From the NCBI RefSeq assembly GCF_000826655.1, contig NZ_JXJO01000024.1, positions 329,391 through 393,390 of the forward strand: DNA of 64,000 nt. The letters are read 5' to 3'. Positions 9,103 through 16,868 of this stretch are shown in pieces. Both the position numbers and the translations under genes were made by a program. Source of the DNA: Psychroserpens damuponensis. GTDB lineage: Bacteria; Bacteroidota; Bacteroidia; Flavobacteriales; Flavobacteriaceae. Every line of letters starts with the position of its first letter. The stretch's first letter is position 1. Below the pieces are notes generated by a model. That model was given only the letters and a program-made list of their open reading frames with translations. It was not told the origin of the DNA and made no database searches.

Positions 9103-9139
9103 AAACCTCACAACATTTAAAAAATTTGTGAGGTTTTTT
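9103..9139 (+). terminator. Intrinsic terminator after the M42 gene
   Basis: Arms AAACCTCACAA (9103-9113) and TTGTGAGGTTT (9126-9136) with a 12-nt loop and a short T run. The 3' arm ends only 6 nt before the ATG of the Nudix gene, so the structure may also cover that gene's ribosome binding region. Confidence 0.85.
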
Positions 9140-9142
9140 ATT

Positions 9143-9694
9143 ATGGAAGCACTTATAGACATTGTAGATAAAAACGGAAGACCTACAGGAATTGCAGTGC
9201 CAAAAACTGAAATTCATAACAAAGGGCACCTACACAATACAGCTCATGTGTGGTTTTATGATGCCTACGGAAATATCTTACTCCAACAACGTGCGGCTTC
9301 AAAAACCATTTGTCCGTTACTTTGGGATGTTTCAGTAGCTGGACATATTGATGCAGGAGAAACGCCAGAACAAGCTGCTGTGAGAGAAGCTAAAGAAGAA
9401 ATAGGAGTTGATGTTTCCGAAGAGAAATTAAATAAAATTGGAGTTTTTGAGTGTTTTCAATCGTATCCCAATGGTATTATAGATAACGAATTTCATCATA
9501 CTTTTATCGCTAAAATTAAGATGAATAGTAATGATTTTATACTTCAAAGAGAAGAAGTTGAAGCGGTTAAATTGGTGACTATTGATGAGTTTGTGAACCT
9601 ATTAAATAATAGTAAACATAATTCTCATTTTGTAGATTCAAATGCAGCGTATTATTTAATAGTACTTAACGCAATAAAAAACGTAACGCAATAA
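9143..9694 (+). CDS. Nudix hydrolase (IPP isomerase-like subgroup)
   Basis: A 183-residue Nudix protein. The Nudix box reads G(x5)E(x7)REAKEEIGV beginning at GHIDAGETPEQAAVREAKEE, with all catalytic Glu residues present. The upstream part (HNTAHVWFYDAYGNILLQQRA, then LLWDVSVAGH) resembles the IDI/YfcD branch. The open frame extends back to a GTG at 9128, but that start lies inside the terminator stem, so the ATG at 9143 is chosen. No convincing ribosome binding site lies between hairpin and start. Substrate unknown. Confidence 0.9.
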   Translation: MEALIDIVDKNGRPTGIAVPKTEIHNKGHLHNTAHVWFYDAYGNILLQQRAASKTICPLLWDVSVAGHIDAGETPEQAAVREAKEEIGVDVSEEKLNKIGVFECFQSYPNGIIDNEFHHTFIAKIKMNSNDFILQREEVEAVKLVTIDEFVNLLNNSKHNSHFVDSNAAYYLIVLNAIKNVTQ

Positions 9695-9703
9695 ATTAAA
9701 AGT

Positions 9704-10336
9704 ATGTCTAGTAAGGTTTTAAAATATATGATATATGTGGTCATTTTTCAATCTTGCGCAACTAAGAAATACATTAATAAGCATCAAATTTCTGAAGATA
9801 TAAGTAGCGCTACAGAAAACATTTATAGCATTAAAAATGATAAAAAAGAGCTTATTAAAAAAACCTATTTAGATTTCACAAATAATGGACGCATTAATGA
9901 ATCTCAAACTTTTGATGGCAACAATAACCTCATAGAAAAAACGGAAAAACGCTTATGGTTTATTAAAAAATCATTTCCTAATAAAGAGCCTTATTACTGT
10001 AAAACACGTTGGAAACCTAATCAAAGAGAACGTATAAGCTGCTATAGTCAAAAACGATATAAACAAAATGAAGTTATAGTACATTATAATAAAAATGGCA
10101 CAATTAATACAGTCGTAGATAATTTCACCAACTTTGAAACCCACTATTTCAGCTATACAAACAACGAGCTTTCAAACATTATCATTAAAAACAAAAATGG
10201 AGTTATTATTGAAGAAATTCTAGTAACATGTGTTGAAAAAGACCAAAAAGGGACATGTATTGATCAAATAAAAACCTATACCAAAACAGACCGTATAACA
10301 CAGACTATTTTAAAACCATTTTACAAGGCAAATTAA
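9704..10336 (+). CDS. Hypothetical lipoprotein
   Basis: A 210-residue protein that I cannot assign to a named family. A hydrophobic N-terminus ending FQSCATKK gives a Bacteroidota-style lipobox (Ser-Cys followed by charged residues), so it is likely a lipoprotein. The mature part has repeated short beta-type units with Asn-Gly turns (FTNNGRINESQ, YNKNGTINTVV, IKNKNGVIIEE), resembling the YwqK/MORN-like pattern. It follows the Nudix gene by 9 bp and is probably cotranscribed. Confidence 0.6.
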   Translation: MSSKVLKYMIYVVIFQSCATKKYINKHQISEDISSATENIYSIKNDKKELIKKTYLDFTNNGRINESQTFDGNNNLIEKTEKRLWFIKKSFPNKEPYYCKTRWKPNQRERISCYSQKRYKQNEVIVHYNKNGTINTVVDNFTNFETHYFSYTNNELSNIIIKNKNGVIIEEILVTCVEKDQKGTCIDQIKTYTKTDRITQTILKPFYKAN

Positions 10337-10373
10337 ATGGTTTTAAGTCATTAAAATGTATTACATTTCAGTA

Positions 10374-11060
10374 ATGAAATTAATAGCCCTTGCAATTATT
10401 CCTGTTTTTTTAATCATCTTATACATCTATTATAAGGATAAGTATGATAAAGAGCCAAAACGTTTATTACTGTTTAGTTTTCTATTAGGCGCTATTGTAA
10501 GTATTATAGTAACCATCATTTTATATTATGGTTTTGATATTATATTACCGCTAAGAGACGAATTTAGTGTGCCACAGCAATTTGTAAAAGCCTTTCTTGT
10601 AGTAGGATTAACCGAAGAATTTAGTAAATATATAATCGTTAGATTTTATAATCAACCCAAAAAAGCATTTGATGAACCTTTTGATGGTATTATGTATGCT
10701 GTGATGGTATCAATGGGATTTGCAGCCACAGAAAACGTAATGTACGTATTAGAAGGTGGTTATGTTACTGGAATTTTAAGAGCATTTACTGCTGTTCCTG
10801 CTCATGCTACTTTTGGAATTCTTATGGGTTATTTTATGGGTAAAGCCAAATTCTCTAAAAACAGAATTCTACTTAACCTTTTAGGTTTACTTCTTGCGAT
10901 TACCTTTCATGGGTTTTATGACTTTTTTCTATTTATAGATTTTATTCCAGGTATTTGGATTGGTGCGTTTATATCACTCATTATCGGAATTATGTTATCA
11001 CATAAAGCCATAAAAAAGCATCAAGAGGATTCTCATTTTAATCCAAACAACAACCTATAA
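10374..11060 (+). CDS. PrsW-family intramembrane metalloprotease
   Basis: A multi-pass membrane protein of the PrsW/CPBP-type clan. The key motifs are LTEEFSKY (paired Glu and Lys), FDGIMYAVMVSMGFAATEN, PAHATFGILMG and a late TFHGFYDF, supplying the Glu and His residues proposed to bind metal. PrsW cleaves an anti-sigma factor in Bacillus; no anti-sigma gene is adjacent here, so the substrate is open. The track start at 10356 adds six residues, but the ATG at 10374 (MKLIALAIIP) begins the first helix and is preferred. Confidence 0.85.
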   Translation: MKLIALAIIPVFLIILYIYYKDKYDKEPKRLLLFSFLLGAIVSIIVTIILYYGFDIILPLRDEFSVPQQFVKAFLVVGLTEEFSKYIIVRFYNQPKKAFDEPFDGIMYAVMVSMGFAATENVMYVLEGGYVTGILRAFTAVPAHATFGILMGYFMGKAKFSKNRILLNLLGLLLAITFHGFYDFFLFIDFIPGIWIGAFISLIIGIMLSHKAIKKHQEDSHFNPNNNL

Positions 11061-11150
11061 CCTTTAAATTTGTTTCCTTTTTTATAAAGAATACGCATTT
11101 ACGAAAACGTTATAATTCATTACCTTTACCAAAAATTAAACACATTTTTA

Positions 11151-11639
11151 ATGAGTAAACCCTTTAAAGTAAATGTCAATTCTGCCATAGATTTTGATAT
11201 TTCAGAAGCCGAAAGCGCTCAGCTCAATAGTATAAAAATATCAGATAACACATATCATATTTTACATGATAATCGCTCTTATAAAGCCGAAATATCTTCT
11301 ATAAAAGCCCAATCTAAAACCATTGAAGTCAAAATAAATAACAACACTTATAACGTTGATATTTACAATGAATTAGATTCATTAATAAAAGATATGGGTT
11401 TTGAATTAGGAAGCTCAAAACTTGTGAACGAGATAAAAGCCCCAATGCCTGGATTAATTCTAGAGATTAATGTAAACATTGGACAAGAAGTCAAAGAAAA
11501 CGATACGCTTTTAATTCTAGAAGCCATGAAAATGGAAAACGTTCTAACCTCTCCAAGAACTGGTATTATAAAATCTATATCAATTAACAAAGGAGATGCT
11601 GTAGATAAAAACCAATTGTTAATTGAGTTTGAAGGATAG
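11151..11639 (+). CDS. Biotin carboxyl carrier protein of an acyl-CoA carboxylase
   Basis: A 162-residue biotin carrier. The C-terminal lipoyl/biotinyl domain (from about residue 90, starting KAPMPGLILEI) carries the biotinylation site EAMKMEN. The N-terminal 80 residues are a linker and beta domain typical of the carrier subunit encoded with acetyl/propionyl-CoA carboxylases. It is followed by the biotin carboxylase and carboxyltransferase genes, giving a complete three-gene enzyme. An upstream TAAATTTG at 11065-11072 fits a -7 box but lacks a clear -33 partner. Confidence 0.92.
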   Translation: MSKPFKVNVNSAIDFDISEAESAQLNSIKISDNTYHILHDNRSYKAEISSIKAQSKTIEVKINNNTYNVDIYNELDSLIKDMGFELGSSKLVNEIKAPMPGLILEINVNIGQEVKENDTLLILEAMKMENVLTSPRTGIIKSISINKGDAVDKNQLLIEFEG

Positions 11640-11647
11640 ACTATAAT

Positions 11648-11720
11648 CCTATAAGGTTTATGCAACCTTGTAGGTATTTTACAAAAGAAAATTATTAAAA
11701 ATATTTCCGTTTTACGGAAA
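11648..11720 (+). promoter_or_regulatory. Two hairpins between carrier and carboxylase genes
   Basis: The first hairpin pairs CCTATAAGGTT (11648-11658) with AACCTTGTAGG (11664-11674), one wobble, 5-nt loop, followed by TATTTT. The second is TTTCCGT-TTT-ACGGAAA (11704-11720), a perfect 7-bp stem. They may attenuate transcription or set the subunit ratio. Confidence 0.55.
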
Positions 11721-11738
11721 CGATAAATCAATTTATTG

Positions 11739-13178
11739 ATGAAGAAATTACTAGTCGCAAACCGAGGAGAAATCGCTATTCGCGTTATGAGAACTGCAAA
11801 AAAATTGGGAATCAAAACCGTTGCAGTGTACTCAACCATAGACAGACAATCACCACATGTAAAATATGCAGATGAAGCAGTTCTCATTGGAGAAGCACCT
11901 TCTAATCAATCTTATTTATTAGGTGATAACATTATTGAAGTTGCTAAAAACCTCAATGTTGACGCTATTCATCCAGGTTACGGATTTTTAAGTGAAAATG
12001 CAGACTTTGCAGAGGCATGTGAAAAAAATGATATTATTTTTATTGGCCCAAAATCTCACGCTATTAGAGTTATGGGTAGCAAATTAGCGGCAAAAGAAAC
12101 CGTTAAAGCTTACGATATACCAATGGTTCCTGGAACCGATGAAGCCATAACAGATATACCTGAAGCTAAAAAAATTGCGAAAGGCATTGGCTTTCCTATT
12201 TTAATCAAAGCCTCTGCAGGAGGTGGAGGAAAAGGAATGCGTATCGTTGAAAATGAAGCCGAATTTGAATCGCAAATGGATCGCGCGATTAGTGAAGCCA
12301 TTAATGCTTTTGGTGACGGCTCTGTTTTTATTGAGAAATATGTGGCTTCACCAAGACATATCGAAATTCAAGTGATGGCAGATACGCATGGCAATGTCAT
12401 ACATTTATTTGAGCGCGAATGCAGTATTCAACGTCGTCATCAAAAAGTAGTAGAAGAAGCACCTTCTAGCGTTCTCACACCTGAGTTGCGCCAGCAAATG
12501 GGCGAAGCAGCTGTAAGAGTAGCAAAAGCCTGCGATTATATTGGTGCAGGTACGGTTGAATTTTTACTAGATGAAAACCATAATTTCTATTTTCTAGAAA
12601 TGAATACGCGTTTACAGGTTGAGCATCCTGTATCTGAGATTATCACCAATACAGATTTGGTAGAGCTGCAAATTCTAGTGGCTCGTGGTGAGACATTACC
12701 AATACAACAAAACGATTTAAAAATTCATGGTCACGCTCTAGAATTACGCGTGTATGCTGAAGATCCGCTTAACGATTTCTTACCAAGTGTAGGGACTTTA
12801 GAGGTCTATAAACTTCCAGAAGGTCCAGGTATTAGAGTTGATAACGGATTTGAGCAAGGCATGGAAATCCCTATTTATTACGATCCAATGATATCTAAGT
12901 TGATTACCTACGGAAATACGCGTGACGAAGCTATTTCGTTAATGAAAACAGCCATAAGTAATTATCATATTGAAGGGATCCAAACCACCTTACCATTTGG
13001 AACTTTTGTTTGTGAACATGACGCTTTCCGAAGTGGACATTTTGACACACATTTTGTAAAAAAATATTACGCTGCAGATCAATTATTAGATGAACAAAAA
13101 GCCGAAGCTAAAATTGCTGCTTTAATTGCTGTGAAGCATTATATTGAAGAACAGAAACAATTGAAAATTCCCAATTAA
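11739..13178 (+). CDS. accC: Acetyl/propionyl-CoA carboxylase, biotin carboxylase subunit
   Basis: A 479-residue ATP-grasp enzyme that carboxylates biotin on the carrier protein using bicarbonate and ATP. Visible hallmarks are the N-terminal LVANRGEIAIRVMR, HPGYGFLSENA, the glycine-rich ATP loop KASAGGGGKGMR, ERECSIQRRHQK and the catalytic EMNTRLQVEHPVSE. I chose ATG 11739 (MKKLLVANRGE) rather than the TTG one codon earlier. The partners are the carrier upstream and the carboxyltransferase downstream. The symbol is by family; the carboxyltransferase type suggests propionyl-CoA as well as acetyl-CoA. Confidence 0.93.
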   Translation: MKKLLVANRGEIAIRVMRTAKKLGIKTVAVYSTIDRQSPHVKYADEAVLIGEAPSNQSYLLGDNIIEVAKNLNVDAIHPGYGFLSENADFAEACEKNDIIFIGPKSHAIRVMGSKLAAKETVKAYDIPMVPGTDEAITDIPEAKKIAKGIGFPILIKASAGGGGKGMRIVENEAEFESQMDRAISEAINAFGDGSVFIEKYVASPRHIEIQVMADTHGNVIHLFERECSIQRRHQKVVEEAPSSVLTPELRQQMGEAAVRVAKACDYIGAGTVEFLLDENHNFYFLEMNTRLQVEHPVSEIITNTDLVELQILVARGETLPIQQNDLKIHGHALELRVYAEDPLNDFLPSVGTLEVYKLPEGPGIRVDNGFEQGMEIPIYYDPMISKLITYGNTRDEAISLMKTAISNYHIEGIQTTLPFGTFVCEHDAFRSGHFDTHFVKKYYAADQLLDEQKAEAKIAALIAVKHYIEEQKQLKIPN

Positions 13179-13188
13179 ATTTTATGAT

Positions 13189-13214
13189 TTAGGTTTTGAC
13201 TGCGCTCGACCTAA
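13189..13214. repeat. Hairpin element with GACTGCGCTCGAC core
   Basis: TTAGGT (13189-13194) pairs with ACCTAA (13209-13214) around TTTGACTGCGCTCG. The GACTGCGCTC core resembles short GC-rich intergenic repeats that I recall from other Flavobacteriaceae. A second short inverted repeat, GTCTC/GAGAC, follows within the same 108-bp gap. Confidence 0.4.
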
Positions 13215-13286
13215 CAATAATCAAGATAACTAATGTCTCGTCTATCGACATAGAGACCTTGTTAGAATTGCAAAACTAAACAACAT

Positions 13287-14828
13287 ATGGATTCAAAAAT
13301 AAAAACCCTCAACGATAAACTTAACCAAGCCTATTTAGGTGGCGGACAAGCTAGAATAGATAAGCAGCACCAAAAGAAAAAACTAACCGCTAGAGAACGT
13401 GTTATGTATCTTTTAGATGACGGCTCTTTTGAAGAAATAGGTGCTCTAGTTACCCATAGAACCAAAGATTTTGGCATGGAAAAACAAGTGTTTTATGGTG
13501 ATGGCGTCGTAACAGGCTACGGAACTATAAATGGTAGACTCATCTACATTTTTGCTCAAGACTTTACAGTCTTTGGTGGTTCACTATCTGAAACACATGC
13601 AGAAAAAATTTGTAAAGTCATGGATTTAGCAGTGAAAGTTGGTGCTCCAATTATTGGCTTAAATGATTCTGGAGGTGCACGTATACAAGAAGGTGTGCGA
13701 TCACTTGGAGGTTATGCTGATATTTTTTATCGTAATGTACAAGCCTCTGGAGTAATCCCTCAATTATCTGCAATCATGGGACCTTGTGCTGGAGGCGCTG
13801 TCTATTCACCTGCTATGACTGATTTTACTTTAATGGTTGAAAATACCAGTTACATGTTTGTTACAGGACCAAATGTGGTAAAAACAGTGACCAATGAAAA
13901 CGTAACAAGTGAAGAACTTGGAGGCGCAAGTACGCACTCTACAAAATCTGGTGTGGCACATAAAACATCATCTAACGATGTAGAATGTTTAGAAGATTTA
14001 AAAACATTATTAAGTTATTTACCTCAAAATAATACCGAAACTCCTACCCTTTTACCATATGAATTAAAAGATGAAGTTAGAGATAGCTTGTCTTCTATTA
14101 TTCCTGATAATGCCAACAAACCTTATGATATGCATGAGGTTATTACGGGAATTATAGATGAGAATTCATTTTATGAAATTCACAAAGATCATGCAGAAAA
14201 TATTATTGTAGGATTTGCACGTCTAGGAGGACGAAGCATTGGGATTATTGCCAATCAGCCTATGTATTTAGCAGGTGTTTTAGATGTTAACAGTTCTAAA
14301 AAAGCAGCACGTTTTGTACGTTTTTGCGACTGTTTTAATATTCCGTTATTAACGCTAGAAGATGTACCCGGATTTTTACCAGGAACCGATCAAGAGTGGA
14401 ATGGTATTATTGTTCATGGTGCAAAATTACTCTATGCGTTTAGTGAAGCTACTGTACCAAGAATTACAGTAATTACGCGAAAAGCTTATGGAGGAGCTTA
14501 TGATGTAATGAACTCAAAACATATTGGAAGCGATATGAATTTTGCTTGGCCTAGCGCAGAAATTGCGGTTATGGGTGCCAAAGGTGCTGCGGAAATTATC
14601 TTTAAAAAAGAAATTAATACGGCAGATGATAAAGAAGCTAAATGGCAAGAAAAAGAAGCCGAATATGCCGAATTATTTGCAAATCCTTATAGTGCAGCCC
14701 AACGTGGATTTATTGATGAAGTTATTCTTCCTAAAAACACAAGACGCAAATTAATTAAAGCTTTTGCCATGTTGCAAGATAAAGACATCGTGAAACCAAA
14801 ACGAAAGCATGGAAATATTCCTTTATAA
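13287..14828 (+). CDS. pccB: Acyl-CoA carboxylase carboxyltransferase (propionyl-CoA carboxylase beta type)
   Basis: A 513-residue carboxyltransferase with two crotonase-like domains. N-terminal half: [35 protein letters not shown] and the oxyanion segment [13 protein letters not shown] with [13 protein letters not shown]-terminal half: [34 protein letters not shown] and [11 protein letters not shown] with [11 protein letters not shown]. It transfers the carboxyl from carboxybiotin to an acyl-CoA; propionyl-CoA is the usual substrate for this single-polypeptide type. It completes the operon with the carrier and biotin carboxylase. Confidence 0.92.
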   Translation: MDSKIKTLNDKLNQAYLGGGQARIDKQHQKKKLTARERVMYLLDDGSFEEIGALVTHRTKDFGMEKQVFYGDGVVTGYGTINGRLIYIFAQDFTVFGGSLSETHAEKICKVMDLAVKVGAPIIGLNDSGGARIQEGVRSLGGYADIFYRNVQASGVIPQLSAIMGPCAGGAVYSPAMTDFTLMVENTSYMFVTGPNVVKTVTNENVTSEELGGASTHSTKSGVAHKTSSNDVECLEDLKTLLSYLPQNNTETPTLLPYELKDEVRDSLSSIIPDNANKPYDMHEVITGIIDENSFYEIHKDHAENIIVGFARLGGRSIGIIANQPMYLAGVLDVNSSKKAARFVRFCDCFNIPLLTLEDVPGFLPGTDQEWNGIIVHGAKLLYAFSEATVPRITVITRKAYGGAYDVMNSKHIGSDMNFAWPSAEIAVMGAKGAAEIIFKKEINTADDKEAKWQEKEAEYAELFANPYSAAQRGFIDEVILPKNTRRKLIKAFAMLQDKDIVKPKRKHGNIPL

Positions 14829-14834
14829 CTAGAT

Positions 14835-15281
14835 TTATACATCTAATAGACGTCTGTGATAATTAATTTGGCCTAGGTGATACGCTAAGTGCATGGTTAA
14901 GTGTACTAAAAAATACTCTGTTGTCATATGAGTTTCAGAAATACGACGTTTGTATTCTTTTCGTAAATCGGCTTCGGTTAAATTGTTAAGTACAGATTCT
15001 ATAACTAAAATCGTATCATCAATAGATTGGTTGATATCTAATCTAGAGACTTCTTTTTGTGAAAACTCTAAATCACGATGCCTCACATAGCCTGAGTTAC
15101 CAAGTGTTGCACCTATAAAATGATTTAAATTCCCTACAAGATGTAAGGCTAAATTACCTGCAGAATTAGTAATGGTGTCATTTGAAACCCAAAGATTGTC
15201 TTCTTTTTGATAGGTGTTAATCTCTTCTTTTAAAGCGTTTAAATCCCTTTTAAAAAGTTTAATTAGTGCATCTGTTACCAT
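14835..15281 (-). CDS. DinB-like four-helix metal-binding protein
   Basis: A 148-residue helical protein of the DinB/YfiT superfamily. Possible metal ligands are His in NLALHLVGNLNHFIG and the C-terminal cluster HLTMHLAYHLGQINYHRR. Members act as thiol-dependent or other small transferases, but most are uncharacterised and no function should be assumed. It converges on pccB with only 6 bp between stops and is separated from the MFS gene by a 147-bp divergent gap. Confidence 0.82.
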   Translation of the reverse strand: MVTDALIKLFKRDLNALKEEINTYQKEDNLWVSNDTITNSAGNLALHLVGNLNHFIGATLGNSGYVRHRDLEFSQKEVSRLDINQSIDDTILVIESVLNNLTEADLRKEYKRRISETHMTTEYFLVHLTMHLAYHLGQINYHRRLLDV

Positions 15282-15416
15282 ACGTTCTCTGATCTAAATG
15301 TTCAATTATTGATGTTTTAAAGCACTAAGATACAATTGAAAAATTGGAAGATTATTTTTTGAAAGTCAATATTTTGTTAATTCGATTTAGGACCGCATTT
15401 AATCTGTGAAATCTCG

Positions 15417-15424
15417 TACTTTTG
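15417..15424 (+). promoter_or_regulatory. -7 box TACTTTTG directly before the MFS start
   Basis: An exact TAnnTTTG box ends 4 bp before the ATG at 15429. With the usual 4-6 bp to the start site, transcription would begin at or next to the ATG, giving a leaderless mRNA. No well-spaced TTG is seen upstream. Confidence 0.5.
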
Positions 15425-15428
15425 CACG

Positions 15429-16634
15429 ATGCAAACTAAACCTGATTTTAAAATTGAATTTGTCATTCTCATGGCATCGTTAATGTCTATTGTGGCACTA
15501 TCAATTGACGCATTATTACCAGCTTTACCAGATATTGGTAGCCAATTGAATGTTGTAGATTCTAGTGATAATCAAAAGTTGATTACCATGATTTTTTTAG
15601 GCTTAGGTTTTGGACAGTTAATTTTTGGACCATTATCTGATAGTTTTGGTAGAAAACCTATGGTCTATTTTGGGTTTACCGTGTTTGTTATTGCAAGTAT
15701 CGTGTGTGTAACCACCAACAATTTTGAAGTCATGCTCATTGGTCGTGTATTTCAAGGGATAGGATTATCATCTCCAAGAACCATTGCTATTGCTATGACT
15801 CGAGATACTTATAGTGGTGATTTTATGGCTAAAATTTTATCTATTATCGTCATGTTTTTTATACTCGTGCCAATTGTTGCTCCCACTTTTGGACAATTGT
15901 TATTAGATTTTTTTGATTGGAAAGCCATATTTAACGTCAACCTCTTAATTGGATTACTCATTGTACTCTGGTTTTGGAGACGTCAACCCGAAACGTTAGA
16001 ACCTAAAAAACGAATTAAATTCTCTCCCAAAATCTTCATTACTGGTACGGTTGAGTTTTTAAAACATAGAGAAGCCATTGCCCTTACTTTGGTATCTGGC
16101 TTTATTACAGGATCATTTATGGTGTATTTAAGCACGTCGCAACAAATTTTTCAAGAGCAATATGTATTGGGAGAATTGTTCCCTTATATTTTTGCGAGTA
16201 CTGCATTCTCGGTAGGATTTGCCACGTTCACCAACAGCCGACTCGTTATTAAATTTGGCTCTTTTAATATTGCCTATTATGCAACTATCGCTTATGCTGT
16301 GATCTCGTTGCTATATGTGTTGTTATTTCACACCGGAAATAACCCAAGTATTCACGTATTGGTAACGTTTTTCTTACTTCAGTTTTTTGCTGTTGGTTTT
16401 CTCTTCGGAAATTTGAGATCTTTAGCCATGGAGCCGTTGGGACACATCGCAGGCATTGGTGCAGCAATTAACGGTTTTGTGTCTACAGTAATGGCTGTAC
16501 CCATTGCTATCTACATTGGAAGTTTTGTAAAAACCTCTGTACTACCTCTCTTTATTGGGTTTTCTGTTTTTGGAGTATTGTCACTGTTGGTTTTTGTTTG
16601 GTTGAAAAAACGACGTGGCCCAGCTATAGCTTAA
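15429..16634 (+). CDS. Bcr/CflA-type multidrug efflux MFS transporter
   Basis: A 401-residue major facilitator with about twelve helices. Motif A is seen as GQLIFGPLSDSFGRKP near residue 60, and an early acidic block (LSIDALLPALPDI) is typical of drug:H+ antiporters of the Bcr/CflA subgroup. The substrate is unknown. A divergent DinB gene lies upstream and a convergent gap with acs downstream. ATG start, with a -7 box immediately before it. Confidence 0.88.
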   Translation: MQTKPDFKIEFVILMASLMSIVALSIDALLPALPDIGSQLNVVDSSDNQKLITMIFLGLGFGQLIFGPLSDSFGRKPMVYFGFTVFVIASIVCVTTNNFEVMLIGRVFQGIGLSSPRTIAIAMTRDTYSGDFMAKILSIIVMFFILVPIVAPTFGQLLLDFFDWKAIFNVNLLIGLLIVLWFWRRQPETLEPKKRIKFSPKIFITGTVEFLKHREAIALTLVSGFITGSFMVYLSTSQQIFQEQYVLGELFPYIFASTAFSVGFATFTNSRLVIKFGSFNIAYYATIAYAVISLLYVLLFHTGNNPSIHVLVTFFLLQFFAVGFLFGNLRSLAMEPLGHIAGIGAAINGFVSTVMAVPIAIYIGSFVKTSVLPLFIGFSVFGVLSLLVFVWLKKRRGPAIA

Positions 16635-16697
16635 TTTATGCATTAGTGATTGAGCCATTGTTGGAGCTCATCTTTGATAGCGACTGGTGAAAGCACG

Positions 16698-16795
16698 ACC
16701 TTTTACATTGATTACTTTAACTTATTTTAGTATATTTTGACTATGCGCAATCACCAAAATTAAATGATTAACAACATGACAGCAATGTAAAAGGT
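16698..16795. repeat. Spaced 13-bp perfect inverted repeat in convergent gap
   Basis: ACCTTTTACATTG (16698-16710) and CAATGTAAAAGGT (16783-16795) are exact reverse complements, 72 bp apart. The surrounding 16635-16868 gap has no gene. A weaker inverted pair (GTGATTGAGCCA near 16647, TGCGCAATCACC near 16745) lies partly inside. No T run follows, so it is not an obvious terminator; it could be a decayed miniature element. Confidence 0.6.
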
Positions 16796-16868
16796 AATGC
16801 CCAAATTAATTAAAAGATTGTGAGGTCACACTTACTCTTAATGATCATCATACAAAATGATAGCACAT

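Noticed and set aside
11363..11887. 174-residue minus-strand frame
   Set aside because: Spans the carrier and start of the biotin carboxylase, both certain genes on the opposite strand.
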